A stretch of 64,000 nucleotides of DNA from Rugamonas fusca (GTDB lineage Bacteria > Pseudomonadota > Gammaproteobacteria > Burkholderiales > Burkholderiaceae_D). Where the stretch lies: the NCBI RefSeq assembly GCF_014042365.1, contig NZ_JACEZS010000016.1:1-64000 (forward strand). Direction: 5' to 3'. Of this stretch, positions 44,799-52,212 are shown piece after piece; position 1 is the stretch's first letter; the number at the start of each line of letters is the position of its first letter. The position numbers were made by a program, and so were the translations under genes. Below the pieces are notes generated by a model. That model had not been told where the DNA came from, made no database searches, and worked only from the letters and a program-made list of their open reading frames with translations.

Positions 44799-45986
44799 TT
44801 AGCGGGGCGCCACGGCGGCGCCGGCGGCCAGCCGGCCAGTGGGCAAACTGACGATCAGGGCGCCGGCCACCAGCAGGGCCAGGCAGCCGAAGTAGCGGGC
44901 GGCCGGCAGCGGGGTGGCCGTGCTGGCCAGCCAGGGACCGAGGCTGGCGCCGCTGAACAGCACGAAGGTGTACAGCGACACGGCCTGGCCACGCCAGCTG
45001 GCCTCGGCCAGGGCACTGGTACGGGCGATCAGGCTCGGCACACTGATGCCCACGCCGGCCACGAACAGCACGCTGGCGGCCAGCGTGGCGGCCAGGTTGC
45101 CGCTCACGCCACCGGCCAGGGCGGCGGCAGCCAGCCCGGTGGCGGCCGTGGCCAGGCCCACGCTGACCATGCGCTGGGCGCCGAAGCGGGGCAGCAGCAC
45201 GGCCACGGCCAGCGGCATCAGGAAGCCAGGCAAGGCGATGGCACGCACGGCCAGCGGGCTCAGGTTGGCTGCCCGCAGCGCGGCGCCCAGGTGATGGTCC
45301 AGCCCCAGGTAAAAGGCCACGAAGCTCATCATCAGGGGCAGCGCGGCGCCGTACACGGTGCGCAGGGCGGGCTGGCGCAGCACACGCAGCAGGCCGCTGT
45401 AGCTGGCCAGCAGCGGGGTGGTGACGGGTGTCCGTAATTCCTGCGGCAGGCTGGCCAGCATCCAGGCCGTGGCCAGGTAGATCGGGCAGGGCAGGGCCAC
45501 GGCCCAGCCGAAACCGTAGGCCGCGCCGGCCAGGCCGCCGTAGATCTGGCCCACCAGGCCGGCCAGCAGGAAGGCCGTGCTCAGCCATGCCAAACCCCAC
45601 AGGCGCAGCCGGCCCGGCAGCGCTTCGGCCAGGAAGGCCAGCGCGGCCGGCGGGAAGGCGGCCGTGGCCAACCCTTGCAGGGCGCGGCCCGCATACAGTT
45701 CGGCCGGCGTGCTGGCCTGGCTCAGCAGCAGCGTGGTCGCCGTCAGCGCCAGCAGGCCGCCCACCATGACGGGCTTGCGGCCGATGCGGTCCGACAGCGG
45801 ACCGAACAGCAAGAAGCCGCTGGCGTAGGCGAAGCTGAACGCGCCCAGCGCGGCGCCGGCGCCGGCCGCGTCCAGACCGAACTGACGGCCGATCTGGCCC
45901 AGCAGCGGTAGCGGCAGGTAGAGCTGGGACACGGCGGCCAGGCCGCACAGGGCCAGCAGGGTCAAGACGGCAACCGGATGCTTCAT
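44799..45986 (-). CDS. MFS transporter, first gene of the AfsA-like operon
   Basis: A 395-residue, 12-helix major-facilitator exporter. The A-motif is GPLSDRIGRKPVMVGGLL in the loop between helices 2 and 3, followed by RALQGLATAAFPPAALAFLAE, as in AraJ/YnfM-type drug or sugar efflux proteins. AAAGGATAGACC precedes the ATG. The 249-base gap before it carries promoter and MarR-type operator-like repeats. It is the promoter-proximal gene of an eight-gene operon. Confidence 0.9.
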   Translation of the reverse strand: MKHPVAVLTLLALCGLAAVSQLYLPLPLLGQIGRQFGLDAAGAGAALGAFSFAYASGFLLFGPLSDRIGRKPVMVGGLLALTATTLLLSQASTPAELYAGRALQGLATAAFPPAALAFLAEALPGRLRLWGLAWLSTAFLLAGLVGQIYGGLAGAAYGFGWAVALPCPIYLATAWMLASLPQELRTPVTTPLLASYSGLLRVLRQPALRTVYGAALPLMMSFVAFYLGLDHHLGAALRAANLSPLAVRAIALPGFLMPLAVAVLLPRFGAQRMVSVGLATAATGLAAAALAGGVSGNLAATLAASVLFVAGVGISVPSLIARTSALAEASWRGQAVSLYTFVLFSGASLGPWLASTATPLPAARYFGCLALLVAGALIVSLPTGRLAAGAAVAPR

Positions 45987-46022
45987 GGTCTATCCTTTCG
46001 TTGGCTATTAATACGACGGCTT

Positions 46023-46057
46023 TTATTTAGCTAGGCACTATGTAGTAGGCTAAATAA
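46023..46057 (-). promoter_or_regulatory. Promoter/operator of the MFS-AfsA-efflux operon
   Basis: The arms TTATTTAGC (46023-46031) and GCTAAATAA (46049-46057) form a perfect 9-bp inverted repeat. Read on the minus strand, TTGAAC, an 18-base spacer containing one arm, and CATAGT give a possible promoter with the other arm near the start point. This is a typical place for repression by the MarR protein encoded upstream. Confidence 0.5.
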
Positions 46058-46146
46058 TTAGTTCAAAAAAAACTGGCATCGCCAGCAGTCCGAATTAATT
46101 GTAATTAAGTCACGTTTTCAATATTAGCATAAAAATAGCCTTTAAC

Positions 46147-46164
46147 TATATAGCCGGCTACATA
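46147..46164. promoter_or_regulatory. TAGCCGGCTA palindrome, candidate MarR operator
   Basis: An 18-base palindrome with one mismatch, centre TAGC-CG-GCTA at 46151-46160, lies between marR and the MFS gene. Its TAGC-N2-GCTA core is shared with the site ahead of marR (46785-46796). Confidence 0.5.
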
Positions 46165-46193
46165 TTTTATGCAAAAAAAATCCACCTTGCGTT

Positions 46194-46219
46194 GGCCGGG
46201 CGGGGCAGGCCGCCCGGCC
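46194..46219 (-). terminator. Hairpin after marR
   Basis: GGCCGGGCG / CGCCCGGCC form a 9-bp stem 16 bases after the marR stop codon. A run of eight T on the minus strand lies a further 13 bases on, too distant for a classical terminator, so function is uncertain. Confidence 0.35.
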
Positions 46220-46235
46220 CCGGCCATGGCGTCAC

Positions 46236-46748
46236 TCAGGCCGCCACCGCCTTGATGTCGGCCATGCTGGCGTTGAGCTTGCGCATCAGGCTACGCAATT
46301 GCTCGCGTTCCTGGGGGCTGAACACGCTCATCAGCTGCGCCACCCAGCTGTAGTGCTCGGGCAGGGCTTCGGCCAACAGCGCCTCGCCGGCCGGCAGCAG
46401 CCGCACCACCCAGGCGCGGCGGTCGCCCACGTCCTGCTCGCGCCGGCACAGCTTGGCCTGCTCGAGGCGGTCGACGATGCCCGTCATGGTGGGCGAAGAC
46501 ACGCTCACGCCCTCGGCCAGCCGGCCCACGCCCAGGCCGCCGGGGCTGCGCTTGAGCAGCAGCAGCACGAAGAACTTGGTCTGCGACAGGCCATGGCGGG
46601 CCAGGTTCACTTCGAACTCGGCCATCATGTCGCTGCAGCTGCGCGACAGCAGCAGCCACGTTTGCAAGCCCTCGACATCGGGGTTGGGATACAGCTTGGC
46701 AAATTGCGACAAGGTATCGAAGCTGGGTAAATCCTTGAGTTCCAACAT
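46236..46748 (-). CDS. MarR-family transcriptional regulator
   Basis: A 170-residue winged-helix regulator. The wHTH runs from about residue 50 to 115 with LSQTKFFVLLLLKRSPGG, VSVSSPTMTGIVDRLEQAKL and the wing RREQDVGDRRAWVVRLLPAG, where D-x-R-R is the MarR wing signature. Flanking helices for dimerisation are present. It precedes the MFS/AfsA-like/efflux operon on the same strand, and palindromes with a shared TAGC-N2-GCTA core lie upstream of both. It is expected to repress itself and the operon until a phenolic or product-like ligand binds. Confidence 0.92.
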   Translation of the reverse strand: MLELKDLPSFDTLSQFAKLYPNPDVEGLQTWLLLSRSCSDMMAEFEVNLARHGLSQTKFFVLLLLKRSPGGLGVGRLAEGVSVSSPTMTGIVDRLEQAKLCRREQDVGDRRAWVVRLLPAGEALLAEALPEHYSWVAQLMSVFSPQEREQLRSLMRKLNASMADIKAVAA

Positions 46749-46784
46749 GGTGGTGTCTCGTTTGATTAGTAGTTGGATAAATAT

Positions 46785-46796
46785 TAGCGTGCTAAA
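46785..46796. promoter_or_regulatory. TTAGC-GT-GCTAA palindrome upstream of marR
   Basis: A 5-bp inverted repeat with a 2-base centre located 37 bases before the marR start codon, in the divergent gap to the DUF969 gene. It shares the TAGC-N2-GCTA core with 46151-46160 and is a candidate autoregulatory site. Confidence 0.5.
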
Positions 46797-46942
46797 TTGT
46801 GGCTGTCAAAGAAAATTTTGCTTTTTATATCAAGGCGCGTCGCGCCGGGCGCGCGCGGGGGCCGTCCGGCGCGTTTGGGCCACGCGGCAGGGGCTGGCTG
46901 GGGTAAGATCATGCCAGCATTTTTCCGCGGAAAGGAACGCCC

Positions 46943-47713
46943 ATGCAGGCAGCCGTCAATCTGTGGCCCTTGATCGGGGTGGCCGTGATCGTGGCCGGCT
47001 TCGCGCTGCGGCTCCATCCCGTGCTGGTGGTGGTGGCCGCCTGCGCCGCCACCGGCGCGGCCATCGCCATGCCGCCCGGCGACTGGCTGGCCGCGCTGGG
47101 ACTGGCCTTCGTCCGGACCCGCAACCTGCCCTTGATCCTGCTGCTGCCGCTGGCCGCCATCGGCCTGCTGGAACGCTACGGCCTGCGCGAGTACGCCCAG
47201 GCCGTGGTGACCCGCATCCGCTCGGCCACCACGGGCCGCCTGCTGATCGCCTACCTGCTGGCGCGCGAACTGAGCGCCGCCTTCGGCCTGACCAGCCTGG
47301 GCGGCCATCCCACCATGGTGCGCCCGCTGGTGGCGCCCATGGCCGAAGGGGTGGCCGCGGCCCGCCATCCGGGCCTGGACCGGGCGCTGCGCCAGCGCAT
47401 CCGCGCCATGGCCGCGGCCACCGACAACGTCGGCCTGTTCTTCGGCGAGGATATCTTCGTCGCCTTCGGCGCCATCGTGCTGATGCAGACCATCTTGCAC
47501 GGCGAAGGGCTGGAAGTCGATCCGCTGCGCATGGCGCTGTGGGGCATACCGACGGCCGTCAGCGCGTTCGTGATCCACGCCTGGCGCCTGCGCCGGCTTG
47601 ACGCGCGCATCGCGCGCGCCGGTGCGCAGGCGCTGGCGCGCGCGGCCGGCACGGCGCAGCCGGCGCGCCACGGCGACGCGCCGGACGAACGCCCGGCCGG
47701 AGATGGCGCATGA
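46943..47713 (+). CDS. DUF969 membrane protein
   Basis: A 256-residue polytopic inner-membrane protein with a hydrophobic N-terminal half (NLWPLIGVAVIVAGFALRLHP), the conserved SAAFGLTSLGGHPTMVRPL loop and the ATDNVGLFFGEDIFVAFGAI segment typical of DUF969. AAAGGA precedes the ATG. It overlaps the DUF979 gene by 4 bases and pcp follows, an arrangement I recall in other bacteria. The pair is thought to form a two-part permease; 5-oxoproline is a reasonable cargo, which is inference. The C-terminal tail is Ala/Arg-rich. Confidence 0.85.
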   Translation: MQAAVNLWPLIGVAVIVAGFALRLHPVLVVVAACAATGAAIAMPPGDWLAALGLAFVRTRNLPLILLLPLAAIGLLERYGLREYAQAVVTRIRSATTGRLLIAYLLARELSAAFGLTSLGGHPTMVRPLVAPMAEGVAAARHPGLDRALRQRIRAMAAATDNVGLFFGEDIFVAFGAIVLMQTILHGEGLEVDPLRMALWGIPTAVSAFVIHAWRLRRLDARIARAGAQALARAAGTAQPARHGDAPDERPAGDGA

Positions 47714-48666
47714 CCCTCACGCTCGATTTCTTCTACCCGGTGGTGGGCGCCATGCTGCTGCTGATCGCCCTCATGACGCTGCGCGACCGCCACCATCCGC
47801 GGCGCCACACGGCCGCCCTGTTCTGGGGCCTGTACGCGCTGGTCTACCTGGCGGGCGAGCGGCTGCCGCCGCAAGCGGTGGGGCTGGCCATGGTGGTGAT
47901 GGCGCTGCTGGCCGGCCTGGGCGGCGTGCTGCCGGGCCGCCACGGGGAACGGACAGCGGCCGAACGGGCCGCCAGCGCCCGGCGCCTGGGACACCGGCTG
48001 CTGCTGCCGGCGCTGCTGATCCCGGCCGTCACCATCGCCGGCGCCACGCTGCTCAAGGATGTCCGGCTGGCTGGCGCGCCGCTGCTGGAGGTGAAGAACC
48101 TGACGCTGGTGTGCCTGGGCTGCGGCGCGCTGCTGGCCGTGGCGGCGGCCTGCTGGCTGACCCGCGCCACCCCGCTGCAGGCGCTGCGCGAGGCGCGCCG
48201 GCTGGTCGACAGCATGGGCTGGGCCGTCGTGCTGCCGCACATGCTGGCCGTGCTGGGCCTGCTGTTCGTGCAGGCCGGCGTGGGCAAGGCCGTGGCCCAC
48301 GTCGTCACGCAGTGGATCGCGCTGGACACGCGGCTGGCGGCGGTGCTCGTGTATTGCCTGGGCATGGCGCTGTTTACCATCGTGATGGGCAATGGCTTCG
48401 CCGCGTTTCCCGTGATGACGGGCGGGGTCGGCATCCCCGTGCTGGTGGGGGTGTACCATGCCGATCCGGCCGTGATGGCGGCCATCGGCATGTTCAGCGC
48501 CTACTGCGGCACCCTGATGACGCCGATGGCGGCCAACTTCAACATCGTGCCGGCGGCCTTGCTGGAGCTGGATGACAAGCATGGCGTGATCAAGGCGCAG
48601 CTGCCCACCGCCTTGCCGCTGCTGGCCATCAACGTGGCCCTGTTGTATGTTCTGATGTACTGGTAA
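47710..48666 (+). CDS. DUF979 membrane protein
   Basis: A 318-residue membrane protein with about nine helices and the DUF979 blocks GATLLKDVRLAGAP, GWAVVLPHMLAVLG, and NGFAAFPVMTGGVGIPVLVG. The C-terminus has AYCGTLMTPMAANFNIVPAALLEL, a pattern also seen in substrate-cavity loops of carboxylate permeases. It overlaps DUF969 by ATGA and is 14 bases from pcp. It is probably the partner half of the same permease. Confidence 0.85.
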   Translation: MTLTLDFFYPVVGAMLLLIALMTLRDRHHPRRHTAALFWGLYALVYLAGERLPPQAVGLAMVVMALLAGLGGVLPGRHGERTAAERAASARRLGHRLLLPALLIPAVTIAGATLLKDVRLAGAPLLEVKNLTLVCLGCGALLAVAAACWLTRATPLQALREARRLVDSMGWAVVLPHMLAVLGLLFVQAGVGKAVAHVVTQWIALDTRLAAVLVYCLGMALFTIVMGNGFAAFPVMTGGVGIPVLVGVYHADPAVMAAIGMFSAYCGTLMTPMAANFNIVPAALLELDDKHGVIKAQLPTALPLLAINVALLYVLMYW

Positions 48667-48680
48667 CTGGAGCGAAATGC

Positions 48681-49331
48681 ATGAACAAAATCATATTGTT
48701 GACGGGCTTTGAGCCGTTCAACAAGGACGACATCAACCCATCATGGGAAGCCGTGCGCGTGCTGGGCGACTGGCAGGAGGGCGATTTCGTGGTGGTGGCG
48801 CGCCAGCTGCCGTGTGCGTTCGGGGTGGCCAGCCGCCTGCTGCACCAGATCGTGGAGGAGCTCCAGCCCAGCCTCGTGATCATGGTGGGCCAGGCCGGCG
48901 GCCGGGTCGACATGACGGTCGAGCGCATCGCCATCAACGTCGACGACGCGCCCATCCAGGACAACCGCAAGCGCCAGCTGGTCGACGTGCCGGTGGTGGC
49001 GGGTGGCCCAGCCGCCTATTTCTCCACGCTGCCCATCAAGGCCATCGTGCACCAGTTGCGCGCGGCCGGGCTGCCGGCGTCCGTGTCGCAGTCGGCCGGC
49101 ACCTTCGTGTGCAACCACGTGTTCTACAGCCTGATGCACCAGGCGGCCGACTGGGGCACCACCATGCGCGCCGGCCTGATCCACGTGCCCTATTTGCCAC
49201 AGCAGGCGGCGCGCCATCCGGGCACGCCCAGCATGCGGCTTGCCGACATGATCGAAGGCTTGCGCATCGCCGTGCGCACGGCGCTGGCCTACGACGTCGA
49301 CCTGCGCGAGGCCGGCGGCGTGACACATTGA
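48681..49331 (+). CDS. pcp: Pyroglutamyl-peptidase I
   Basis: This cytosolic cysteine peptidase (family C15) removes N-terminal pyroglutamate from peptides. The 216-residue protein has the full triad at canonical positions: E81 in GRVDMTVERIAIN, C144 in AGTFVCNHVFY and H168 in GLIHVPYLP. TGGAG precedes the ATG. It follows DUF969-DUF979 after 14 bases, so the operon probably handles pyroglutamyl peptides or 5-oxoproline. Confidence 0.95.
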   Translation: MNKIILLTGFEPFNKDDINPSWEAVRVLGDWQEGDFVVVARQLPCAFGVASRLLHQIVEELQPSLVIMVGQAGGRVDMTVERIAINVDDAPIQDNRKRQLVDVPVVAGGPAAYFSTLPIKAIVHQLRAAGLPASVSQSAGTFVCNHVFYSLMHQAADWGTTMRAGLIHVPYLPQQAARHPGTPSMRLADMIEGLRIAVRTALAYDVDLREAGGVTH

Positions 49332-49354
49332 CGGTTTCTTTCGCCCGGATGGTG

Positions 49355-49381
49355 TTGTCAATATTGACAGCAGGCTATAAT
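49355..49381 (+). promoter_or_regulatory. Promoter with TGTCAATATTGACA palindrome upstream of diguanylate cyclase
   Basis: TTGTCA (49355-49360), a 15-base spacer and TATAAT (49376-49381). The perfect 14-bp palindrome TGTCAATATTGACA (49356-49369) overlaps the -35 element and spacer, an operator-like position for a dimeric repressor. Start codon is at 49446. Confidence 0.55.
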
Positions 49382-49445
49382 CGTTCTGACTGTAAATATT
49401 AGTTGCCGCGCATCCTGTACGGCCGCGCCATTCCCCACTTCATCC

Positions 49446-51206
49446 ATGCATAGCAGACTACGCCGCGTCATCGCCGCTTTCCTGTGCTCGTGGGCCGCAT
49501 TGCTGCCCATGACGTGCCAGGCGCGGCAGGCGTTGGCCCTGCTTGATTACCGCTGCGGTCCGCCAGCGCCGGTGTGGCCGGCCAGCATGGCGGCGGGCTG
49601 GCTGCCCTTGCCCGCGGACGGCGCCCTGGTCGCCCGTGGCGACGCTTGCTGGCTGCGGGTGGCGGCGGCCGGCGCCGGCACCGATTACGTGGTGCTGCAG
49701 CATTCGCCCATGTTGCGCATGACCTTGTTCGATAGCGCCGGCCGCCAGTTGCGCCCCGGCGCCGCCGGCGGCCCGCTGGAGCAGGGCTGGCGCTTGCTGT
49801 TGCCGCTCGCCGGCCTGCAGGCCAGCCCCTTGTACCTCAAACTGGATGCCTACAATCCCGCCTACCCCGAGCGCGTGATCGCGCGCGGCCAGGGCCCGTT
49901 GGCCGACGTGTTGCCGGCCCAGCAGCGCACCCTGATGACGACGCTGCTGGCGTCCATCCTGCTGCTGACGTCGGCCATGTTCACGGCCGCCTTCGGCCTG
50001 GCCCTGCGCGAGCGCGAATTTGGCGAATATGCGGGCTATTCGGTGGCCCTGGGTTTGTCGCTGCTGACCTACGCGCGGCTGGACGTGCTGCTGCTGGGCG
50101 TCGATTGCGGCTGGCTGTGGCAGCTGGCCACGCCGCTGTCGACCTGCGTGCTGTGCTGGCTGGCCATGCACTTTGGGCGCTTCGAGCGCAGCAGCGTGTG
50201 GCTGGCGCGCGCCTTGCGCGCCGTGATCGTCGTCGACGCAGCCCTGCTGGGCTGGTCGCTGCTGGCGCTGGCCGGCGTACCGTTGCCCATACCGGACATG
50301 GATCGTTTCACCTACGAGAACATGCAGGACATGGTGGTCGAATCGCTGATCATGCTGGGCGGCTGGCTGAGCTGGCGGCGCGGCGAGCATGACAGCCAGG
50401 ATGGCTTGCTGCTCATGCTGGGCCTGGCCCCGTCGCTGTACATCGACCTGGTGCACCAGTTGTGGGACCCCTGGCTGGCGCCCTGGCTGCGGGCCGGCTG
50501 GGGCTACACGCTGCCGGCTGGCGTCGACGACATCGTCCACTTCAACGGCGCGCTCACCTGGTTGCCGCTGCCGGCCATGTTCTGCTTCGCGCTGGCGCGC
50601 CGCGCGCTGCGCCTGCACCGGGCGTTGAACGAGGAACGGCTGCAGCTGGAGGCGCGCGTCGAGCACCGCACGCGCGAGCTGCGCAGCGCCAACGCGGAAC
50701 TGGAGCTGCGGGCCAGCACGGACGAGCTGACCGGCTTGCCGAACCGGCGCCGCATGATGGAATGGATCGAGCACGAGATCGCACGCGCGCGCCGCTACGG
50801 CCACGCGCTGACCCTGTGCATGCTCGACATCGACCACTTCAAGCGCATCAACGACGAGCATGGCCACCTGGCGGGCGACCGCGCGCTGGTGGCCATCGCC
50901 GACGTGCTGGGCGAGACCATGCGCGGCGCCGACCTGATCGCCCGTTTCGGCGGCGAGGAATTCGTGCTGCTGCTGACCGATACGGGGCCGCAGGTGGCCG
51001 TCGAGCTGGTCGAGCGCCTGCGCGCCTCGGTGGCGGCGCTGCCGCTGCGGGCCGACGATGGCCGGCACTACAGCATGACCGTCAGCGTGGGCGTGGCGGC
51101 GCTGGAAGCGGACGGCGGCGACAGCATTGCGCGCCTGCTGCTGCGGGCCGACCAGGCCCTGTACCGGGCCAAGAACGGCGGGCGCAATTGCGTGATGGTG
51201 GCGTGA
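49446..51206 (+). CDS. Membrane diguanylate cyclase (7TM-DISM type, GGDEF)
   Basis: The 586-residue protein has a signal peptide, a periplasmic segment (about 27-160), seven membrane helices (about 165-385), a coiled-coil linker (about 390-425) and a GGDEF domain. The active-site motif is GGEEF at 502-506, and the allosteric I-site R493-G-A-D496 is intact five residues before it. It should make c-di-GMP with product inhibition. Sensing layout resembles 7TMR-DISM proteins. The stop codon falls inside an 11-bp tandem repeat, so its last residues may vary between strains. Confidence 0.92.
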   Translation: MHSRLRRVIAAFLCSWAALLPMTCQARQALALLDYRCGPPAPVWPASMAAGWLPLPADGALVARGDACWLRVAAAGAGTDYVVLQHSPMLRMTLFDSAGRQLRPGAAGGPLEQGWRLLLPLAGLQASPLYLKLDAYNPAYPERVIARGQGPLADVLPAQQRTLMTTLLASILLLTSAMFTAAFGLALREREFGEYAGYSVALGLSLLTYARLDVLLLGVDCGWLWQLATPLSTCVLCWLAMHFGRFERSSVWLARALRAVIVVDAALLGWSLLALAGVPLPIPDMDRFTYENMQDMVVESLIMLGGWLSWRRGEHDSQDGLLLMLGLAPSLYIDLVHQLWDPWLAPWLRAGWGYTLPAGVDDIVHFNGALTWLPLPAMFCFALARRALRLHRALNEERLQLEARVEHRTRELRSANAELELRASTDELTGLPNRRRMMEWIEHEIARARRYGHALTLCMLDIDHFKRINDEHGHLAGDRALVAIADVLGETMRGADLIARFGGEEFVLLLTDTGPQVAVELVERLRASVAALPLRADDGRHYSMTVSVGVAALEADGGDSIARLLLRADQALYRAKNGGRNCVMVA

Positions 51207-51246
51207 TGGTGGCGTGATGGTGGCGTGATCGTGGCGTGATCGTGGC
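51192..51246. repeat. Five tandem copies of an 11-bp repeat
   Basis: GTGATGGTGGC occurs three times (51192, 51203, 51214) and GTGATCGTGGC twice (51225, 51236). The cyclase stop codon TGA (51204-51206) lies in the second copy. Unit length 11 means gain or loss of copies shifts the downstream frame, but each unit supplies a stop. Confidence 0.9.
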
Positions 51247-51284
51247 GCGCGGGACGGGCGCGGCAGGGGCGCGGCCGCCAGGCC

Positions 51285-52193
51285 TCAGCCCTCGCCCCGC
51301 GCCGGCGGATTGATGATGTTGAGGAAGGCGCGCACCACGGGCGCGTCGTCCAGCGCCGGGTAGGTGATGTACAGGTTGGCCGACGGCGGATCGCGCAGCG
51401 GCACGAACACCACGCCGGGCCAGCCGATGCGGCTGGTCGTCTCCGGCAGCAGCGTCACCCCCAGGCCCGCGCCCACCATGGCCAGCAGCGTCTGCGGCTC
51501 GTTCGCTTCCTGGAAGATCGTCGGCTGGAAGCCGGCCTTGACGCAGCATTCGATCAGGTAGCGGGGGAAGGAGGACTTGTCGAGCGCCAGCGTCAGCATC
51601 GGTTCCTTGGCGATGTCCATCAGGTCGATCTCGGCGCGCGCGGCCAGCGGGTGGTGGTCGTTGATGGCCACGCACACGTTCTCGCGGTAGCACAGTTCCT
51701 GGCGCAGGTTGTCGCGCTTGAGTTCATCCTCGTCCAGCCTCGGTTCGCGCCAGAAGCCCACGTCCACCTGCTTGGCGCGCAGCGCGTCGTACTGCACCGT
51801 GGGGCCCAGTTCGTGCAGGGTCCACGTCACGCGCGGGTACTTGGTCTGGAATTCCTCCAGCAGGCTGGGGATGGGGCCCCACATGGCCGAACCGACGATG
51901 CCCACCCGCAGCCGTCCCACTTCGCCGCGGTCGATCTGGCGGATGGTGTCGATGGTCATGCGCATGCGCGCCAGCAGTTCGGTCGCTTCCTGCATCAACG
52001 CCTTGCCCGCCACCGTCAGCTCGAAGGTGCGGGTGGTGCGGGCGAACAGGCGCACGCCCAGTTCCGCCTCCAGTTTCATGATCTGCTGGCTCAGCGGCGG
52101 CTGCGAGATGTGCAGCTTCTCGGCCGCCCGGCTGAAGCTTTTCTCCTCGGCCACGGCCAGGAAGTAGCGTAACTGTTTCAGGTCGATGGACAT
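51285..52193 (-). CDS. LysR-family transcriptional regulator
   Basis: A 302-residue LysR protein. The N-terminal winged helix (1-60) reads DLKQLRYFLAVAEEKSFSRAAEKLHISQPPLSQQI, within the standard pattern, and a periplasmic-binding-like effector domain (about 92-295) follows. It lies 19 bases downstream of psuG on the same strand, so it may be the third gene of the psuK-psuG transcript. Target and ligand are unknown; LysR regulators usually control divergent genes, and none is divergent here. Confidence 0.9.
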   Translation of the reverse strand: MSIDLKQLRYFLAVAEEKSFSRAAEKLHISQPPLSQQIMKLEAELGVRLFARTTRTFELTVAGKALMQEATELLARMRMTIDTIRQIDRGEVGRLRVGIVGSAMWGPIPSLLEEFQTKYPRVTWTLHELGPTVQYDALRAKQVDVGFWREPRLDEDELKRDNLRQELCYRENVCVAINDHHPLAARAEIDLMDIAKEPMLTLALDKSSFPRYLIECCVKAGFQPTIFQEANEPQTLLAMVGAGLGVTLLPETTSRIGWPGVVFVPLRDPPSANLYITYPALDDAPVVRAFLNIINPPARGEG

Positions 52194-52212
52194 GGCGTGA
52201 TGCTCGCGTGGT

